DNA of 64,000 nucleotides from Luzula sylvatica (GCA_946800325.1 OX326957.1:12629591-12693590), one strand, 5' to 3'; positions 33,099-46,622 are shown, counted from the first letter of the stretch. Numbers and translations are program-made. The notes: a model not told the origin generated them from the letters alone.

Positions 33099-33895
33099 CT
33101 AGTTTTCTTCCTGCGCAATTGCGCGGAGGTCTTCGAATCTGTCGTGATTTTATTTTTCTCAATACGTAATTAGATTCTACATTTTTTTATCTGATTGTAC
33201 ACACATAAAAAAAATCTATCTTTTTGTAAATTTCAAAAAAACTCCTCTACCAAACTTTTATTTCCTAATACACTTATGAATGATCTCAAAAACAAATGGA
33301 CCAAAATACTCTTCTATTTTCAAATGTAATAATTAAAAAAATATTTTTGTTATTTTTTATTAATTTTATTAATTTTAAGAAAATTCATAAACATTTTTAA
33401 CATGCAGTGATTACAAAAAAAAAAAAAAAATTACAAATTGAGTTTATATAATTTTAATATTTCATTTATTATGTTTGAAAAAATAACATCCGGTAATAAT
33501 AAAATAAACAATAATAAAGAAACATCTTGAAAATATATTGATAGAAAAATATCGGTTTAAACATTTTGTTTTTTTTATTTTCATTCTCCTTTTATTTATT
33601 TCTTTAATAGTTTCATGATATTTTATTTTTCAAATATTTGGAATATATTCTTTTAATAGTGTTGTTCGTTTTATTATTATTTAATGTTAGTTTTGCAACA
33701 ACAAAAAAAATGCAAAGGTCAAAATGTTAAAATTATATAAATAAAACATATAATAACTTTTTTTAAAATTATTATATGGTACCAAAATTTAGGATCTTAT
33801 TAAAATTATTAAAAAATAACATGTACATATGTAAATTATTAAAATTTGATGACATGGAGCAACCAAATGAGAGAAATTTTCTTAACTATATACAT
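33099..33895 (-). mobile_element. Helitron, minus strand (cluster member 1)
   Basis: The 3' end on minus is hairpin CCGCGCAATTGCGCAGG (33111-33127), a spacer, then CTAG (33099-33102) and host T. Its interior after the hairpin (TCTTCGAATCTG.., ACTCCTCTACCAAACTTTTATTTC) is homologous to member 2. The 5' part carries the GATGACATGGAGCAA block at 33848-33862. The exact 5' base is not resolved. Confidence 0.65.
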
Positions 33896-33898
33896 ATA

Positions 33899-35056
33899 CT
33901 AGCTTTTTCCCCCGCGCGATTGCGCGGGAGTCTTCGAGTTTGTTATGATGTAATTTTTTCTAATATGTTATTGTATTCTACGTTTTATTGCCTGATTGTT
34001 CACACATCTGTATTTTGGTGTATTTTTAACTCCCTATATTTTTTAGATATTGTAAAAAAAATTTATGTTTTTGTATATTTCAAAAAAAAAAAAAACCTCT
34101 ACCAAACTTTTGTTTCTCTTATGGATGATATTCACTTCTCCTTTTGCCAAATACTCTTTAATCTTCATACGTAATGATTATTTTTATTATTATTAATTTT
34201 AACCAAATTCGTAAACAATAATAATAAAATATGCAATAATAAATAAACACATTGAAAACATATCGTAAAATAATATCTATTTAAACATCAATTTTTTTTT
34301 CCGTTGTCCGTTTATTTTTGTAATAATTTCATGATTTTATATTTTTATCTATTGTAAAATAATATATTGGAAAAGAATATCTATGTTTTGTTCTTTTTAT
34401 CATTATTTTGTGTTAGTTTTTCAAGGAAAAAATATAAAAGTCAAATATATATAATGTATGAAATATTAAAATTGTATAAATATAATATATAATAATTTTT
34501 TTAATTATTATATGCTCCAAAAATATGAAGATTTTTTTAAATTAATAGAAAATAATTTTTTTTAATTACTACATATATAAATTTAGGAGTTTTTATAATA
34601 TCCAATAATTTAAGGAGTTTTTTGAAATTTTTCCGTATATAATTTATACAAAAAAATATGAATGAACTTGATCCACGATGGACCAAAATTCATGTAATTT
34701 TTTAATTAGTGGGTTTATATAGATCATGTTAAAATAAAAACTCATATATTATATATCTTTTTGATAAGATCAAGTGGTCCACATTAAAAGGATGATGTGA
34801 CATTTTGTGAGGACTTCAATTTCTCTTAAAAAAAAAAAAAAAGGTAAATATCATATTAACTGAAACCGGTAAGAAGACCAAAAGGCTAAAAATAAATAAT
34901 TAATGATATCAATAATTACTAATAATATTAATTGTATATAGTTGATATCTATGATAATGATAAGAAATCAATCATAATTAAAGTGAGAAATTCAAATATA
35001 AAAAAGTGAAAAGGTAAAGGATGACGTGGAGCAAACATAGAAGAGCAATTTTCTTA
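33899..35056 (-). mobile_element. Helitron, minus strand (cluster member 2)
   Basis: The 3' end on minus is hairpin CCCGCGCAATCGCGCGGG (33913-33930), a spacer, then CTAG (33899-33902) and T. The 5' part carries GATGACGTGGAGCAA at 35019-35033 and TTTTCTTAACTTTATA near 35050. Member 1 begins directly where this element ends, so the two are head-to-tail relatives. Confidence 0.65.
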
Positions 35057-35680
35057 ACTTTATAAATATCAAAAAATATAAATTAGAACTAAAAAGGACC
35101 AACATATAAATAAAAAGGACAAAAATATAAATTCAAATGTTTAAAAGGACCGAAATTTAAATTAAAAAGGACATAAATATTAAAAAAAAAAGGCCAAAGT
35201 GTAAACTAAAACTAAAAAGGACCAAAATATAAATAAAAAGGACCAAAATATAAATTCGGAAATGTGAAAAAGGACCGACATGTAAATAAAAGAGGATCAA
35301 GATGTAAATATGAAGGACCAAAATGTAAGTTTTTAAACTTAAAAGGGCCAAAATATAAAAAAAAGGACCAAAATATAATTGTTTCAACTAAAAATGATCA
35401 AAATGTAATTAAGAAAGGACCAAAATGTAAATTAATTTTTTTACAAAGAGGCCCCTGGACGCTAATGTAATTTTTTTAACTTGAAGGACCAAATTTTAAA
35501 TTAAAAAGGACGAAAATGTGAATAAAAAAGGACCAAAAAGTTATTTTTTTTTTAAAAAATGACAAAAATGTAAATAAAAAATGACCAAAATGTGAAAAAA
35601 ATATTTTTTTTCACAAAAAGATTCCTGATGACGTGGCCTCATGTGGGAGCTTGAATTTATCCAACTTTATATATAACTTA
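35057..35680 (-). mobile_element. 5' part of an array-type Helitron, minus strand
   Basis: On minus, TATATATAAAGTTGGATAAA is followed by ATGAGGCCACGTCATCAGG and then the tandem array. This matches the 5' layout of the copies at 2835, 26168 and 63876. Its own 3' end is not visible; member 2 may have inserted into it and displaced it. Confidence 0.6.
35085..35610 (-). repeat. array of AAAAAGGACCAAAATGTAAA units
   Basis: About 20 degenerate units, the complement of the ATTTTGGTCCTTTTT array of the other Helitrons. The orientation agrees with the minus-strand Helitron around it. Confidence 0.8.
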
Positions 35681-36115
35681 TAATATAATATAATTTGTAT
35701 TCCTACAAATAAATTTTCAAGTATACTTTACAAAAGTAAAAAATAACACGTGTCTCACGAAATGTAAATGATACTAATACTAATATTCTTATAAATAAAA
35801 TCAATAAAACGATTAATACAACTAGCATGTCTAACAACATAGTTATTTATACATAAATAATAAATTTTAAACATATTCCACGGCGATTCATTCATGTCAT
35901 ACATGTAACTATAAAATATAAAAAAAAAATTATGTACAACAAACAAGTACATATATTGAATTAGTTAATATAACAATAAATAATAATTTCTTTAGCTTGT
36001 ATTCATACGTGATATGAACATAATTTATCCTTGTTATTACATCAAATCTGAATTGAAGTGTTTTCACAAAGTAATGAAAATCATATGTTATTGTTGACGA
36101 AAAATTTAGACAATG
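35681..36115. other. intergenic DNA, no gene recognised
   Basis: AT-rich; no supported feature. Confidence 0.4.
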
Positions 36116-36440
36116 GCGAGTTCGCCGTCCTCTGCAGTACTTATCCACCACTCGTCACTGCACTAACAGGTGGTGTTTTTGGAAACGACGGCACGACACT
36201 GAAGAAGAATCGGTCCCTGTAGCCGAACTGAAAGCCCAAAGGCTCACAATTCGAGATTTGGAGGAGAAGTTTAAAGATGTTACCATGGCTTTTGACGACT
36301 TCAAAGAAGCACCGCAAATCAAGGAGCGAGAAATTGCCCGGCTCCGCACTATCGTTATTTTTAACAGACACTCTTTGTTATTGCATTTTAAGACAATTTT
36401 AGCACTGAGAAATCATAAGAAGCTAATTTCCATTTCCACG
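36115..36440 (+). pseudogene. possible fragment of a coiled-coil protein gene
   Basis: From about 36186 the + strand reads RRHDTEEESVPVAELKAQRL, then TIRDLEEKFKDVTMAFDDFK and EAPQIKEREIARLR. This is a charged heptad-like stretch unlike the surrounding AT-rich DNA, and it then runs into low-quality sequence. ATGGCGAGTTCGCCGTCC at 36113-36130, followed by CACTAACAG|GTGG, could be a first short exon. I recognise no family. The fragment is too short to be a gene on this evidence. Confidence 0.35.
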
Positions 36441-36480
36441 CATTGCAACAACGATTTCATTTGACTATTAATATTAATAA

Positions 36481-38147
36481 TTAGATTATCTCCGATATCT
36501 CAATTCTCACTCCACACATTTTGCAACTGTTCAAGCTCGAACAAACTATGGTATTTATTGTACAAAAAAGTATTGTATTTGTTATACAAGAAAATAGCAA
36601 ATGTCTCTTTTTAATAAGAAAAATCAAGGTCACACGGTAAACATGATTTTCTATCATGACTATTTGTATTTCTCGTCACAACAATTTACACAAACCTTTT
36701 TAATGCTTTTTTTTTTTTCTTTTTTGCAAAATTTTACTATGCTGCAAAAATTCTGCATCACGTCTTTTATATTTTGATTAGAAAATTTATACTTGTCCTC
36801 TTTATTGTCTCCCACATTAGTTGATATGTTGACAAAGATTTATTAAAGACATTTAATAAATGGCAAACTTTGCCAATTTGGTTTACCATGTGGCAAATCC
36901 ATCTTATTTCATTTATTTTTTTATTTCTCTTCGAAAATACCATACACGTTCAATAGTCCATTATTTCCGTTATTGTCCTTTCTTCTTATTAGAAAATATT
37001 GATTAATTCAGAAATATAATCTACCGAACAAGATCAAAATGTCATTTTTTTTTATTTCCTTTATTGATCCTTGATCTATGTCGTAGCATAGAGATTTATA
37101 TGACATGTCATTACAATCCATTACAATCATTTTCGTGTAGATATATAGTATAATTTTTTATTTTTCTGTAGATATAATAATTTTCCTTGTTCAACACGAA
37201 ACATTTTCCATAACTGCTAACAGCAACAAAAAAAAAAAATTGTATAAAATATGTACGTGGGTTGCAAATATTTCATTTGCAAAGAACGTTAAGAGAAAGA
37301 TATTTGGAGGTTAATTTCGATGAGATAAATTATCAAGAGCAAAAGACAAATAATAATGGACTCTCCATTGCAATTTTATTCGGTTTGTGTGGACCAAGTA
37401 ATTATTATTTCCATTTCAGAAGAACGACGGTGTTAATCAAAAAAATTTAAAAATGGATGAGTATAATATGTGGACTTCAGTAAATTGTTTAAAAAAGTAT
37501 ATAAATTGTTTTAAAAGTATAAATCTAGTCTAAAAGTGTATATACATGTTATTCATGTAAAATATATATATCATACATATACAAAATATACAATACTTAC
37601 ACAAAATGCATATACATGTTATTCTAGTCTAAAATGGTATATGATATATCTTAAAAATTGTTTCACACGTTCATAAATTTATATCATACATATACAAAAT
37701 ATAATATGTATTGTATTTAAGACAATGTAAATTATACACCTAGAATATGTATGATATATTTAAAAATATAACATGTATTATATTTAAAAAATATGTATAT
37801 CACGTATCTTGATATATTTAGTAAGCTGTAACATATAGATATGAAAAAATATAACATACATCTATATATAATATACATGTAAAAGTATATAAAACATATA
37901 TTTAAAGAGTATGACATGTTTTAAAAAAAAATATTAACAATCCAGATGAAAGTCTAAAAATGTATAACATATATTCTTAAATTATCCTACTGCTCCCTAA
38001 CTAAAAGTCTAAATTAAGGAGTTTTAACTGGTTCTCTTTCAAATTCCTATCTGGTTCGCGTCGCCAACTGAACGCACCTCTAAATTCCTCCAGCACAATG
38101 CTAAGAAGAAATAAAGGAAGATCAGAAAAAAAGGAGGATCTTATTAG
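36481..38147. other. intergenic DNA upstream of the F-box gene
   Basis: No gene seen. 37480-37960 is dense in short repeats of TATACATGT, ATATCATACATATAC and AAAATATAA, a degenerate AT satellite-like patch. The last 150 bases before 38148 are less AT-rich, as expected for promoter and leader of the next gene. Confidence 0.45.
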
Positions 38148-38174
38148 GTGCTACTACTAGAGATTCAAAACAAA

Positions 38175-39551
38175 ATGGAATCTAAATCTGAAATATCTCA
38201 AGCAAATTTTCCAAAAGCAATCGATGTGATAAGCAAGCTTCCAAACGATTTGCGAGAAAAGATCCTCGCATATTTAACGACGAAGGAGGCAGCGCGTACC
38301 AGCGTTTTATCGAGCGATTGGAGGCACACGTGGATATCCAATCGAGATCTCGTGATACATTATGACCCCTATGTCGAATCTGCTAAAATTATAAAAGTGG
38401 TTGATCATATTCTCGCTCTCCATAACGGTCCAATTCGCAAATTTCATCTTCTCTCTAGGTTAGATAAAACGGCAAATAGCAAAAATGCTGTTGATAGGTG
38501 GTTTAATCACTTGTCGAGAAACGGAATCAAGGAACTGAGTCTCCGATTCAATAGGAGCGATCATACTTGCTTCGAATTGCCTTCGAGTTTCTTGGCGTGT
38601 AGTTCTTTGAGTTCTCTCTCTATAAATAATTGTTCACTCAAATTGCCTAAGGAACTCCCAAGGCTTCAATTTCTTCGCACACTTGAGCTGGATAAAACTT
38701 GCATTCTTCCCAATCGTCTCGACAAGTTGATCTCAAGCTGCCCCATGCTGGAAAATTTAACAATACGCAAATGTTATAGCGATTCCGATTGTGATCCAAA
38801 ATTTATTGCACCGAATTTAAAAAAATTGTATATTGAACGTTGGATACACTTTATCAAATTACATGGACCGCACCTGGTAATTGATCTTAACAACTTCTTC
38901 GGCGCCTTGCCTAATCTAGAAATATTGGAGTTGAGAGATCTGTTTATAAAAAATGTAATGTAAATACTAATTGTTTGATTTGGAATTAGTTTATTCTTAA
39001 GCTCAACTTTTTATTCTTATCAGGTAATTGGTTCGAAGCTTGATGCAGGAAAATTTCTTCTAAAAAATTTGAAAGAATTGTGGTTGGACATGGAACATTT
39101 GAACGAGGAAAATGTTCGATTCATACAGCCTCTATTCCATAATGCCCCCGATCTACAAGAGTTTCATTTAAAGGTTCGTCTTTGAGATCGTTTATCTCGA
39201 TCAATATAAACATTATTAACATATAAATTATATTAATTAACACGCATTAACTATTTGTTGAATTTGTTGTAGATATGCGAGTTACCGAAAGATCAAAACT
39301 TTTGGGACTCGATGGATGGGCATGACTTCTCATTTCGAAGCCTCCAAACGATAAGTATCAGTGGATTTTGTTGCGATAATGTACTTCCTTTTATGAAGTT
39401 TGTGTTAGGGTCTGCTTCTGAGCTTTGTAAATTGAGGATTATAAATTGCAAGCACTCCTGCGATGCAAATCCCAAAATTTGTTTAAAGGATGAATTGATG
39501 TCTTTGAAGGTTCCAGCAAAATGTCAAATCATCTTTGAAGAAATTATCTAA
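38175..39551 (+). CDS. F-box/LRR-type protein (FBD-like group)
   Basis: Three exons, 38175-38954, 39024-39173 and 39273-39551, all joined in phase 0 (AAAAAT|GTAATG..TCAG|GTAA and TAAAG|GTTCGT..TGTAG|ATAT), give 402 residues. An in-frame ATG nine codons upstream (38148) is possible, but the second gives the common short acidic start. The F-box is at residues 19-55 (ISKLPNDLREKILAYLTTKE, then SVLSSDWRHTW). Leucine-rich repeats follow from about 110 (ELPSSFLACSSLSSLSINNC, LRTLELDKTC, LENLTIRKC). The C-terminus ends LKVPAKCQIIFEEI, in the position of the FBD region. Such proteins are substrate adaptors of SCF ubiquitin ligases; the target is unknown. The frame is intact and this large plant family evolves fast. 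Confidence 0.85.
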
Positions 39552-39685
39552 TTTTTGTACTTGATCTTTGTTTAATAAGATATTATTTCGTTTGTATTTT
39601 TTTTCTCATTACTACATTGCTTATTTGTTTTATTTTACTCTCTTCTTATGGAATTTTTCTTCATTTTATTTGCTTATCACGAGGC

Positions 39686-39722
<37 letters not shown>

Positions 39723-40451
39723 TACAATATATGGATCAATAAATTGTTTGGAACAGTAGTAATGGGTATTTCTTTTATTTTCCTTCTTAAAATATTTGTG
39801 AATAATAAATGTGTGCATTACTAATTTTTTTTTTTTTTTGAGGTTTGACATTATGTAATATGCAATATTTGCTTGTTATTAATGAAAGAATTATTCTTCG
39901 ATACATCATAATTTTTCTTATTTTTTTTAATGATTTAATATCAACCACAGATCAAACAAAAGATATTTTTGGAAAAAAATTTCAACGTCCTTCCTTTAAT
40001 CTCTGCATTACAAAAGATATTTTTTTACTATCCGATACACTCATACACGGTTGTTACTGAGACACACTCATATCTCACATTTTACATTTAAACTAACTCT
40101 AATCCTAATCCTAAATACATCAAACAAAAACTAATCTAAACCCTAAACCACATTTACATCAAGGGGAGAGAGAGCACTGCAAACTCTATGGGCCCGTTCT
40201 GCCGTTCATCATCTCTCGAGTCGAGAGCTAAAACTGAAACCCCCTGCAAGAAATATTTTGCAAACTTCATGCGGCGTTTCTACCCTTTTTATTTTAAGGA
40301 GTTCAGGTTGAGGTTTCGTCTCTCGCGCTCTCAATCCGTCTCTTGCTCTGTCTCTCTCGATCCATTTTTATTTTAGAAATATAATTTTCAATACCATTAA
40401 TTTTTTGAGAATATATATACAAAACTGTACCCGTATCTGATATTCGATTTA

Positions 40452-40487
<36 letters not shown>

Positions 40488-40857
40488 CGGATATAAATAC
40501 GGTATGTGATATCTTATATACGATTACGAATGCAGTACCCGTAGTATAAAATATTACAAATTTTTTAAATCGGCCAAAATAAATAATTAATTTTATTTCA
40601 ATATTAATTAAAATTAAATAATTAAATATTTAAAATAAACATGATAAATGCCACCATAATATTATATAATTTATTAATATGATAAAAGTAATAAATGGAT
40701 TCAATCAAAGTTAAATAATAAATTAATACATAGTTAAAAATGTATTCAAGAATTAATATTAATACTAATAATAAATTAATAAATAATTAAAATATTCAGA
40801 AATTAATATTAATACTAATAATAAAATAATACATCATTAAAATATATTTAGAAATTA
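39552..40857. other. intergenic DNA with AT dinucleotide runs
   Basis: (AT)n at 39691-39720 and 40454-40486. The surroundings of the second (GTACCCGTATCTGATATTCG, and CAGTACCCGTAG on the other side) resemble the TATCCG-rich elements seen elsewhere. No gene. Confidence 0.5.
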
Positions 40858-41672
<815 letters not shown>

Positions 41673-41867
41673 ACAATTAATAATTGTTTGATATGATTGT
41701 TATAAAATTTTAAAATAAATAATTCAATTATGAAATATTTTATTTATTTACCTACATATAAATATATATATCATATGATCTTCATCAAACACATTTTAAC
41801 CATCTATCATTGTCTTCTAAGTTTCCTGCTACTATACAAAATTGCCCTAACAAACACGCCCTAAATA

Positions 41868-42155
41868 TAGGGGTGTCAATGGGGCGGATACTGCCCGAAC
41901 CGACCCGAATCATATCCGAAGAAATATCCGGATCCGAAAAAAATATCCGGATCCGGATGGAACCGGAACCGTATCCGTTTTTACGGGTATGAATCCGGAT
42001 CTAGGAGCTAATATTTTGATGGATCCGGATACTATCCGTATCCGAATAAAATTTATAAACGAATAACCGTTTTGTTGAAATCATGATCAAAATCATAGTA
42101 ATATCTAATATACATTAACTATATTTTAATTCATAATAATACTTAATAATCAATA

Positions 42156-42205
<50 letters not shown>

Positions 42206-42302
42206 GGATAACCGTTTTGTTGAAATCATGATCAAAATCATAGTAATATCTAATATACATTAACTATATTTTAATTCATAATAATACTTAATAATCAATA
42301 AT

Positions 42303-42381
<79 letters not shown>

Positions 42382-42630
42382 GTTTTAAAATTACAAAATA
42401 ATCAAGACTTGAATTCTAAAAATATTATTATATCATAGTATCCGTTTTAATATCCGAATAGGATCCGTATCCGTATCCGACAATATCCGAACCGTATCCG
42501 TATCCGTTTAATATTCGAACCGTATCCGGATCCGGGTAATACCGTATCCGGATCCGTATCCGAAAAAAAATATGGATATGGATCTGGTATGACCACTATC
42601 CGAACCGGATCCGAACCGTTGACACCCTTA
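41868..42630. mobile_element. hAT MITE with 8-bp target duplication
   Basis: Perfect 8-bp flanks CCTAAATA (41860-41867 and 42631-42638). The ends are inverted: TAGGGGTGTCAATGG on the left and TAAGGGTGTCAACGG read from the right, the typical hAT MITE terminus. The body is built of ATCCGGATCCG and ATCCGAACCG repeats. It contains an internal tandem duplication of about 145 bp (42057-42201 and 42202-42378), each copy ending in an (AT)n run. Confidence 0.85.
42057..42378. repeat. recent internal duplication ending in (AT)n
   Basis: 42057-42160 and 42203-42304 are almost identical (only one or two differences seen), and each is followed by an (AT)n run (to 42202 and 42378). The duplication is recent and probably arose by slippage between the AT runs. 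Confidence 0.85.
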
Positions 42631-42638
42631 CCTAAATA

Positions 42639-43237
42639 TGATATGAATATGGATTTTATTTTATCTTAATCAAGTTCATTAACATTTGGTGTCTCTCGAT
42701 GTTCCGTCTTAATCGAGCTCATTCGTTCACAAATTTTCACACATTATTTGTCAATTACTTTGAAAAATGTTCTCATTGCATATTTGAGTTAAGATCTCCA
42801 ATATTTCTCTAAATGGAGATAAATCTTCAATTTTAATTGGTTTAATACATAACATTCTAGTAATAATTCTGGCATGTTCATTTACAAAGACATTTTTTTT
42901 TTGACCTGGCAATAATATAGTAAGTTTATTATATCACGGTCCTCCCCCTTTATTATATTCAATGGTTCAAAATTAAACCTCCAAAATTCTCTTCAAACAG
43001 TCGGTAAATTGAAAGAAATTCAATTTATAATCGTTACAAATTACATAAACAAATCAAAACACTCAACAACAACAACAATAACTAAAATCAAATAAATTTA
43101 ATTTAACTAAAATACCAATAACACATTACAACAACAAATCAAACAATTTTAACCCTAATCCAAACTCCCAAACCAATAAAAAGTCCGCTCTCAACTTATT
43201 CCAACTACCACCAACCACTAAAAATGCCCAAAATACC
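42639..43237. other. 3' flank of the MCTP gene
   Basis: AT-rich; it includes the probable 3' untranslated region of the minus-strand gene that stops at 43238. No other feature. Confidence 0.45.
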
Positions 43238-46200
43238 CTACAAAATCCTATCAGACAAAGAAGGCAACCTCTTGAAAAAATTGAACGAAACGGATGGCAT
43301 GTCTCCCCTAAACCTCGGATGCCTCAAATAATAAAACCCAAAACCCAATACCATAATCTTGAACGGTACCATGTAACAAACCAAACTCGCCACGAAGCAA
43401 AACAACGCAAATATCCCAGTCGATCTTGGGTCCCGCCAGCTCAGCAATGCCTCGATTCTCTCTCCTAACGCCGCCACGTCACCGAGCAGTATCTGTGCAC
43501 GACCCGCTACCAAACGAACTCTATCGTACCGGACCCGTACCACATCTGCGGGTCGGTTCGAAGGAAACCCATCAAACTCCTCGTCCAACTCATCCGGTCC
43601 GACCGAGTCAACATGCGACAATCTCGGGTCCATGCCAGCTGGCTCCTTGGCACGGTACCGGTACCTCCATACCAACACCACAAACAAATGCAAGAACAAA
43701 GTAGGCAATATCATTTGTGGACAAAATATCACGACCATGAGGAGTATATGTATGAAAACGGTAGTGGGCGTGTGAGCCCAAGTACTAACCGAATGAACCC
43801 AATTCGCGAATCGGGCTAGACCCGATAAGCAAGTAACGACCCGAAACCAATTCGTCTTGCTTCGTCTCATGGACCAAGTGTACGTGTCCGTTTCGAGCAA
43901 ATGGTGGACTACTTCGGGTCCGAGAGGCGGTTCAGACCGTGCCAGCCTGGCAGACACAATTCGCATAGCAGTGTGTCTCAACATGTCTTGTTGGGGCCCA
44001 CCCAAAGGTTTAACGTAATGCATGCGCGGTAATAAAGGCGAGTAATACGATTGGATTAGATTCAACCAGCTCGAGCAAGTGAATCTAATCGAGAGCTCGA
44101 TTTCGCCCATTTTTCTCGCGCCGATCGGGTGCAAAGCAGTTAGGGTATAATTATTCGTGTAGACCCGGTTCGCATCCAAAGTAGAAAGTCGAATCCGAAT
44201 TTTACCGATTCGAATGTCGCGACTCGGTTCGGTTTTCTTGTACCGCACGTTATCGAACACGGCAATGGTCAACACGGTACACGGATCGAACACGTCCCAT
44301 GCGTACTGCTCGTTCCATTTCGGGTTGAATTGGTCGATCATGGTACGGGTCCGCGCCCATTTCGGCCCGTATTTCAAAACCACATATGCGTCGGTCGACC
44401 CACTGGACCCGTCTTTGGCGACTTTCATCGGAACCAAATGCTGGGCCCCGCGAACCCCGACTTCTAGAAGCCCAATTGGAGGTTTGGATAAATGTTTCGA
44501 AGCCGCTCTGACGTCGCTCGCCACATGGACGGCTTCGTCGAGAACATGGTAGCCTCCTTCTAAGCAGATTTTCACGTGGACCCGACCCGCGTAGGATTTG
44601 GACTCGTCGTGAACCAGGTTTAACCATCTCGGAGGCGGTTCGACTCGATCATCGACTCGTCTGTGTACCGAAGTCAACGGTACTTTAACCGTACCGACCG
44701 GTCTGCCAGCTGTCAAGTCTTCGACAATAATCGTCAAAAATGGCTCGAACGGTTCCGCGGCTACGAATAACAAATCCTCGTTCCAACACGGGTTGCCTGA
44801 ATTGCTGGATGATATGCCCGTTAAGGCAGCCCGACCCGTTTTGAAAACTTGCGGCCCAAGTTGTCCTTTCACGTACAGTTCCGTCACGCCGGCTTGACGT
44901 TTCAATTCCGGTACGGGAGGGAGTCTCAAATCTTGGATTTGAATCACACTGAGACGAAGATACCAGAGTTTGGGCGAGAGGTACGCTTTGGAGCGGGTAT
45001 GAGTATTCAACCCGCCCGAATCCGATTGCCACGCTTCTTGAAACGCTTCGTCGATTTGAGTGCCGACCCAAACCGATAACATGACGTCGCAAGCAGGGGT
45101 TTTGTCACTGGACGCCTCCAGTGTGTACCATTGAGGAGCGAGAGCACTGTCTGGCGGCGATCGATTGGGGATTTCCTGTACGTTGAAGGTCACCGTGCCG
45201 AAAATGGAGTCTCCAGTTGGTTTCTTCTCCTCGGATTTCTTCTCCTCGGGTTCAGATTTCTTCTCCTCGGGTTCGGATTTCTTCTCCTCGGGTTCGGATT
45301 TCTTCTCCTCGGGTTCAGGTTTCTTCTCCTGGTGGACCGAGACGTCGAGGGCGGTGGCGGTTAGGCTTTCTTTGTTGAATGCGAATACTTGGTCCCACTC
45401 GCCAGACTTAACGGTTCGGGTCTGGACTGTTTGGCTACCGATCACCAGCTTCGCATACACGGCCTTGTCTTTGTCTTTGTCTCCACCACCTTCAGATTTC
45501 AAATTTATCAAAGAAGTTTTTCAAATATTTACAGAAATTAAAATAGATAGATAGATATAGAAATTGATTTCAAATTCGCCTGTACCTGAAATTTTGGTCT
45601 TGAGTAAACGGACGAATACGTATTGAACTCGTTCGACCAGATCGTACGAACCAGAAGTGACTCTTTCGTTCGCTGAGTGGGATGAAATCTCCAAATCGCC
45701 ATTAAAGTGTTGTGAGTCCTTGATTGGCGTGGATGGAGGTTCTTTGGGTTTCTTTTGTTCCTTCTTGTTCCCTGAGTTTCCTTTGGGTTTCTCTTCTTCT
45801 TTATTCTCCTCTTTTTCTTCTTCTTTCTTCTCCTCTTTTTTCTCTGGTTCTTCCTTTTTCTCTTCCTTCTTCGCCTCTTCTTCTACTTTTTTCACCTCTT
45901 CTTGTTTTTTCTCCTCTTTCTTCTCTTCTTTCTTCTCTTCTTTTTTGTTCTCACCCTTCTTCTCCGACTTACTGGGTGGATCCACATACGAAACCTTCAA
46001 TCCAATCTCGCCCTTAACTTGAGAAAAGACGCTTCTTTTCTCTAACGGATAGTAAACCAAAGCCTCTGAACCGGCTTTGGCGAAAGCCATGCCAGTAAGC
46101 TTAACTTTACCCAAGAAAGTACCTTTCCGACCCGTTTGGTTATCATTATACACATTCAATTCTACAGATTGACCTATCATGGAATCTGGGTCATGAACGG

Positions 46201-46381
46201 AGAACTCGAGCTTCTCCTCCCAAGCCGGATTAAGGTCTCTATGCTTGGTTTTCGTCCGCCGTCTCTGACCATCGTAATCTACTATCACGTATGCATTAGC
46301 TGTGCCTTGTCCATCTTTAGGCATGAGATTTTTGGCGTTACATACTTCTACTATGAGGCGGCGAGCTGAGGAATCCGCCAT
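43238..46381 (-). CDS. MCTP: multiple C2 domains and transmembrane region protein
   Basis: Two exons on minus, 45586-46381 and 43238-45489, joined TTCAG|GTACAG..TGAAG|GTGG in phase 1, give 1015 residues. C2A is at about residues 8-110 (RRLIVEVCNAKNLMPKDGQG), followed by a Lys/Glu-rich linker (about 135-230). C2B starts near 245 (YDLVERVQYVFVRLLKTK), C2C near 440 (LWYLRLSVIQIQDL) and C2D near 605 (PPIGLLEVGVRGAQHLVPMK). The C-terminal PRT_C region has two hydrophobic segments and ends FFKRLPSLSDRIL. This is the QUIRKY/FTIP family, whose members sit at ER-plasma membrane contacts and plasmodesmata and affect cell-to-cell signalling. An N-terminal C2A plus charged linker places it nearer the MCTP15/16/QKY branch than the FTIP branch. 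Odd point: a PEEKKSE repeat splits C2B. The gene looks functional. Confidence 0.93.
45215..45325 (-). repeat. 24-bp in-frame minisatellite within C2B
   Basis: Four or five copies of a 24-base unit coding for PEEKKSE plus one residue, differing by few bases, followed by a shorter partial unit. It lies between the strands VSVHQ and GDSIFGTVTF of the second C2 domain. Confidence 0.88.
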
Positions 46382-46564
46382 GGATGAAGCTCAAAAGCTC
46401 AAGCAAAATCAATCGTTTGATTGCGCAGATTAATGGGTTGATGCAATGACAATAAAAATCGAGATTTGAGGTAGTAATTGTGTGATTAATAGTAGGATTT
46501 CAAAGGAGATATGAATGAGAATGAAAGGTATTGGGGAATTAATTAGTGAAATCCGACCGTTTGA

Positions 46565-46622
46565 GGAAGAGAGAGAGAGAGAGAGAGCGCTTTAGTGAGT
46601 GAGTCTAGGTGCAGATATAAAA
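46565..46622 (-). promoter_or_regulatory. putative core promoter of the MCTP gene
   Basis: On minus, CTTTTATATCTGC (about 46611-46622) is a TATA-like element. It is followed 25-45 bases on by a CT-rich run (complement of the GA repeat at 46568-46588), the pyrimidine patch common at plant start sites. The ATG lies about 190 bases further on. Confidence 0.5.

Noticed and set aside
45657..46022. Plus-strand open frames rich in S and F
   Set aside because: Antisense of the Lys/Glu-rich linker of the MCTP gene.
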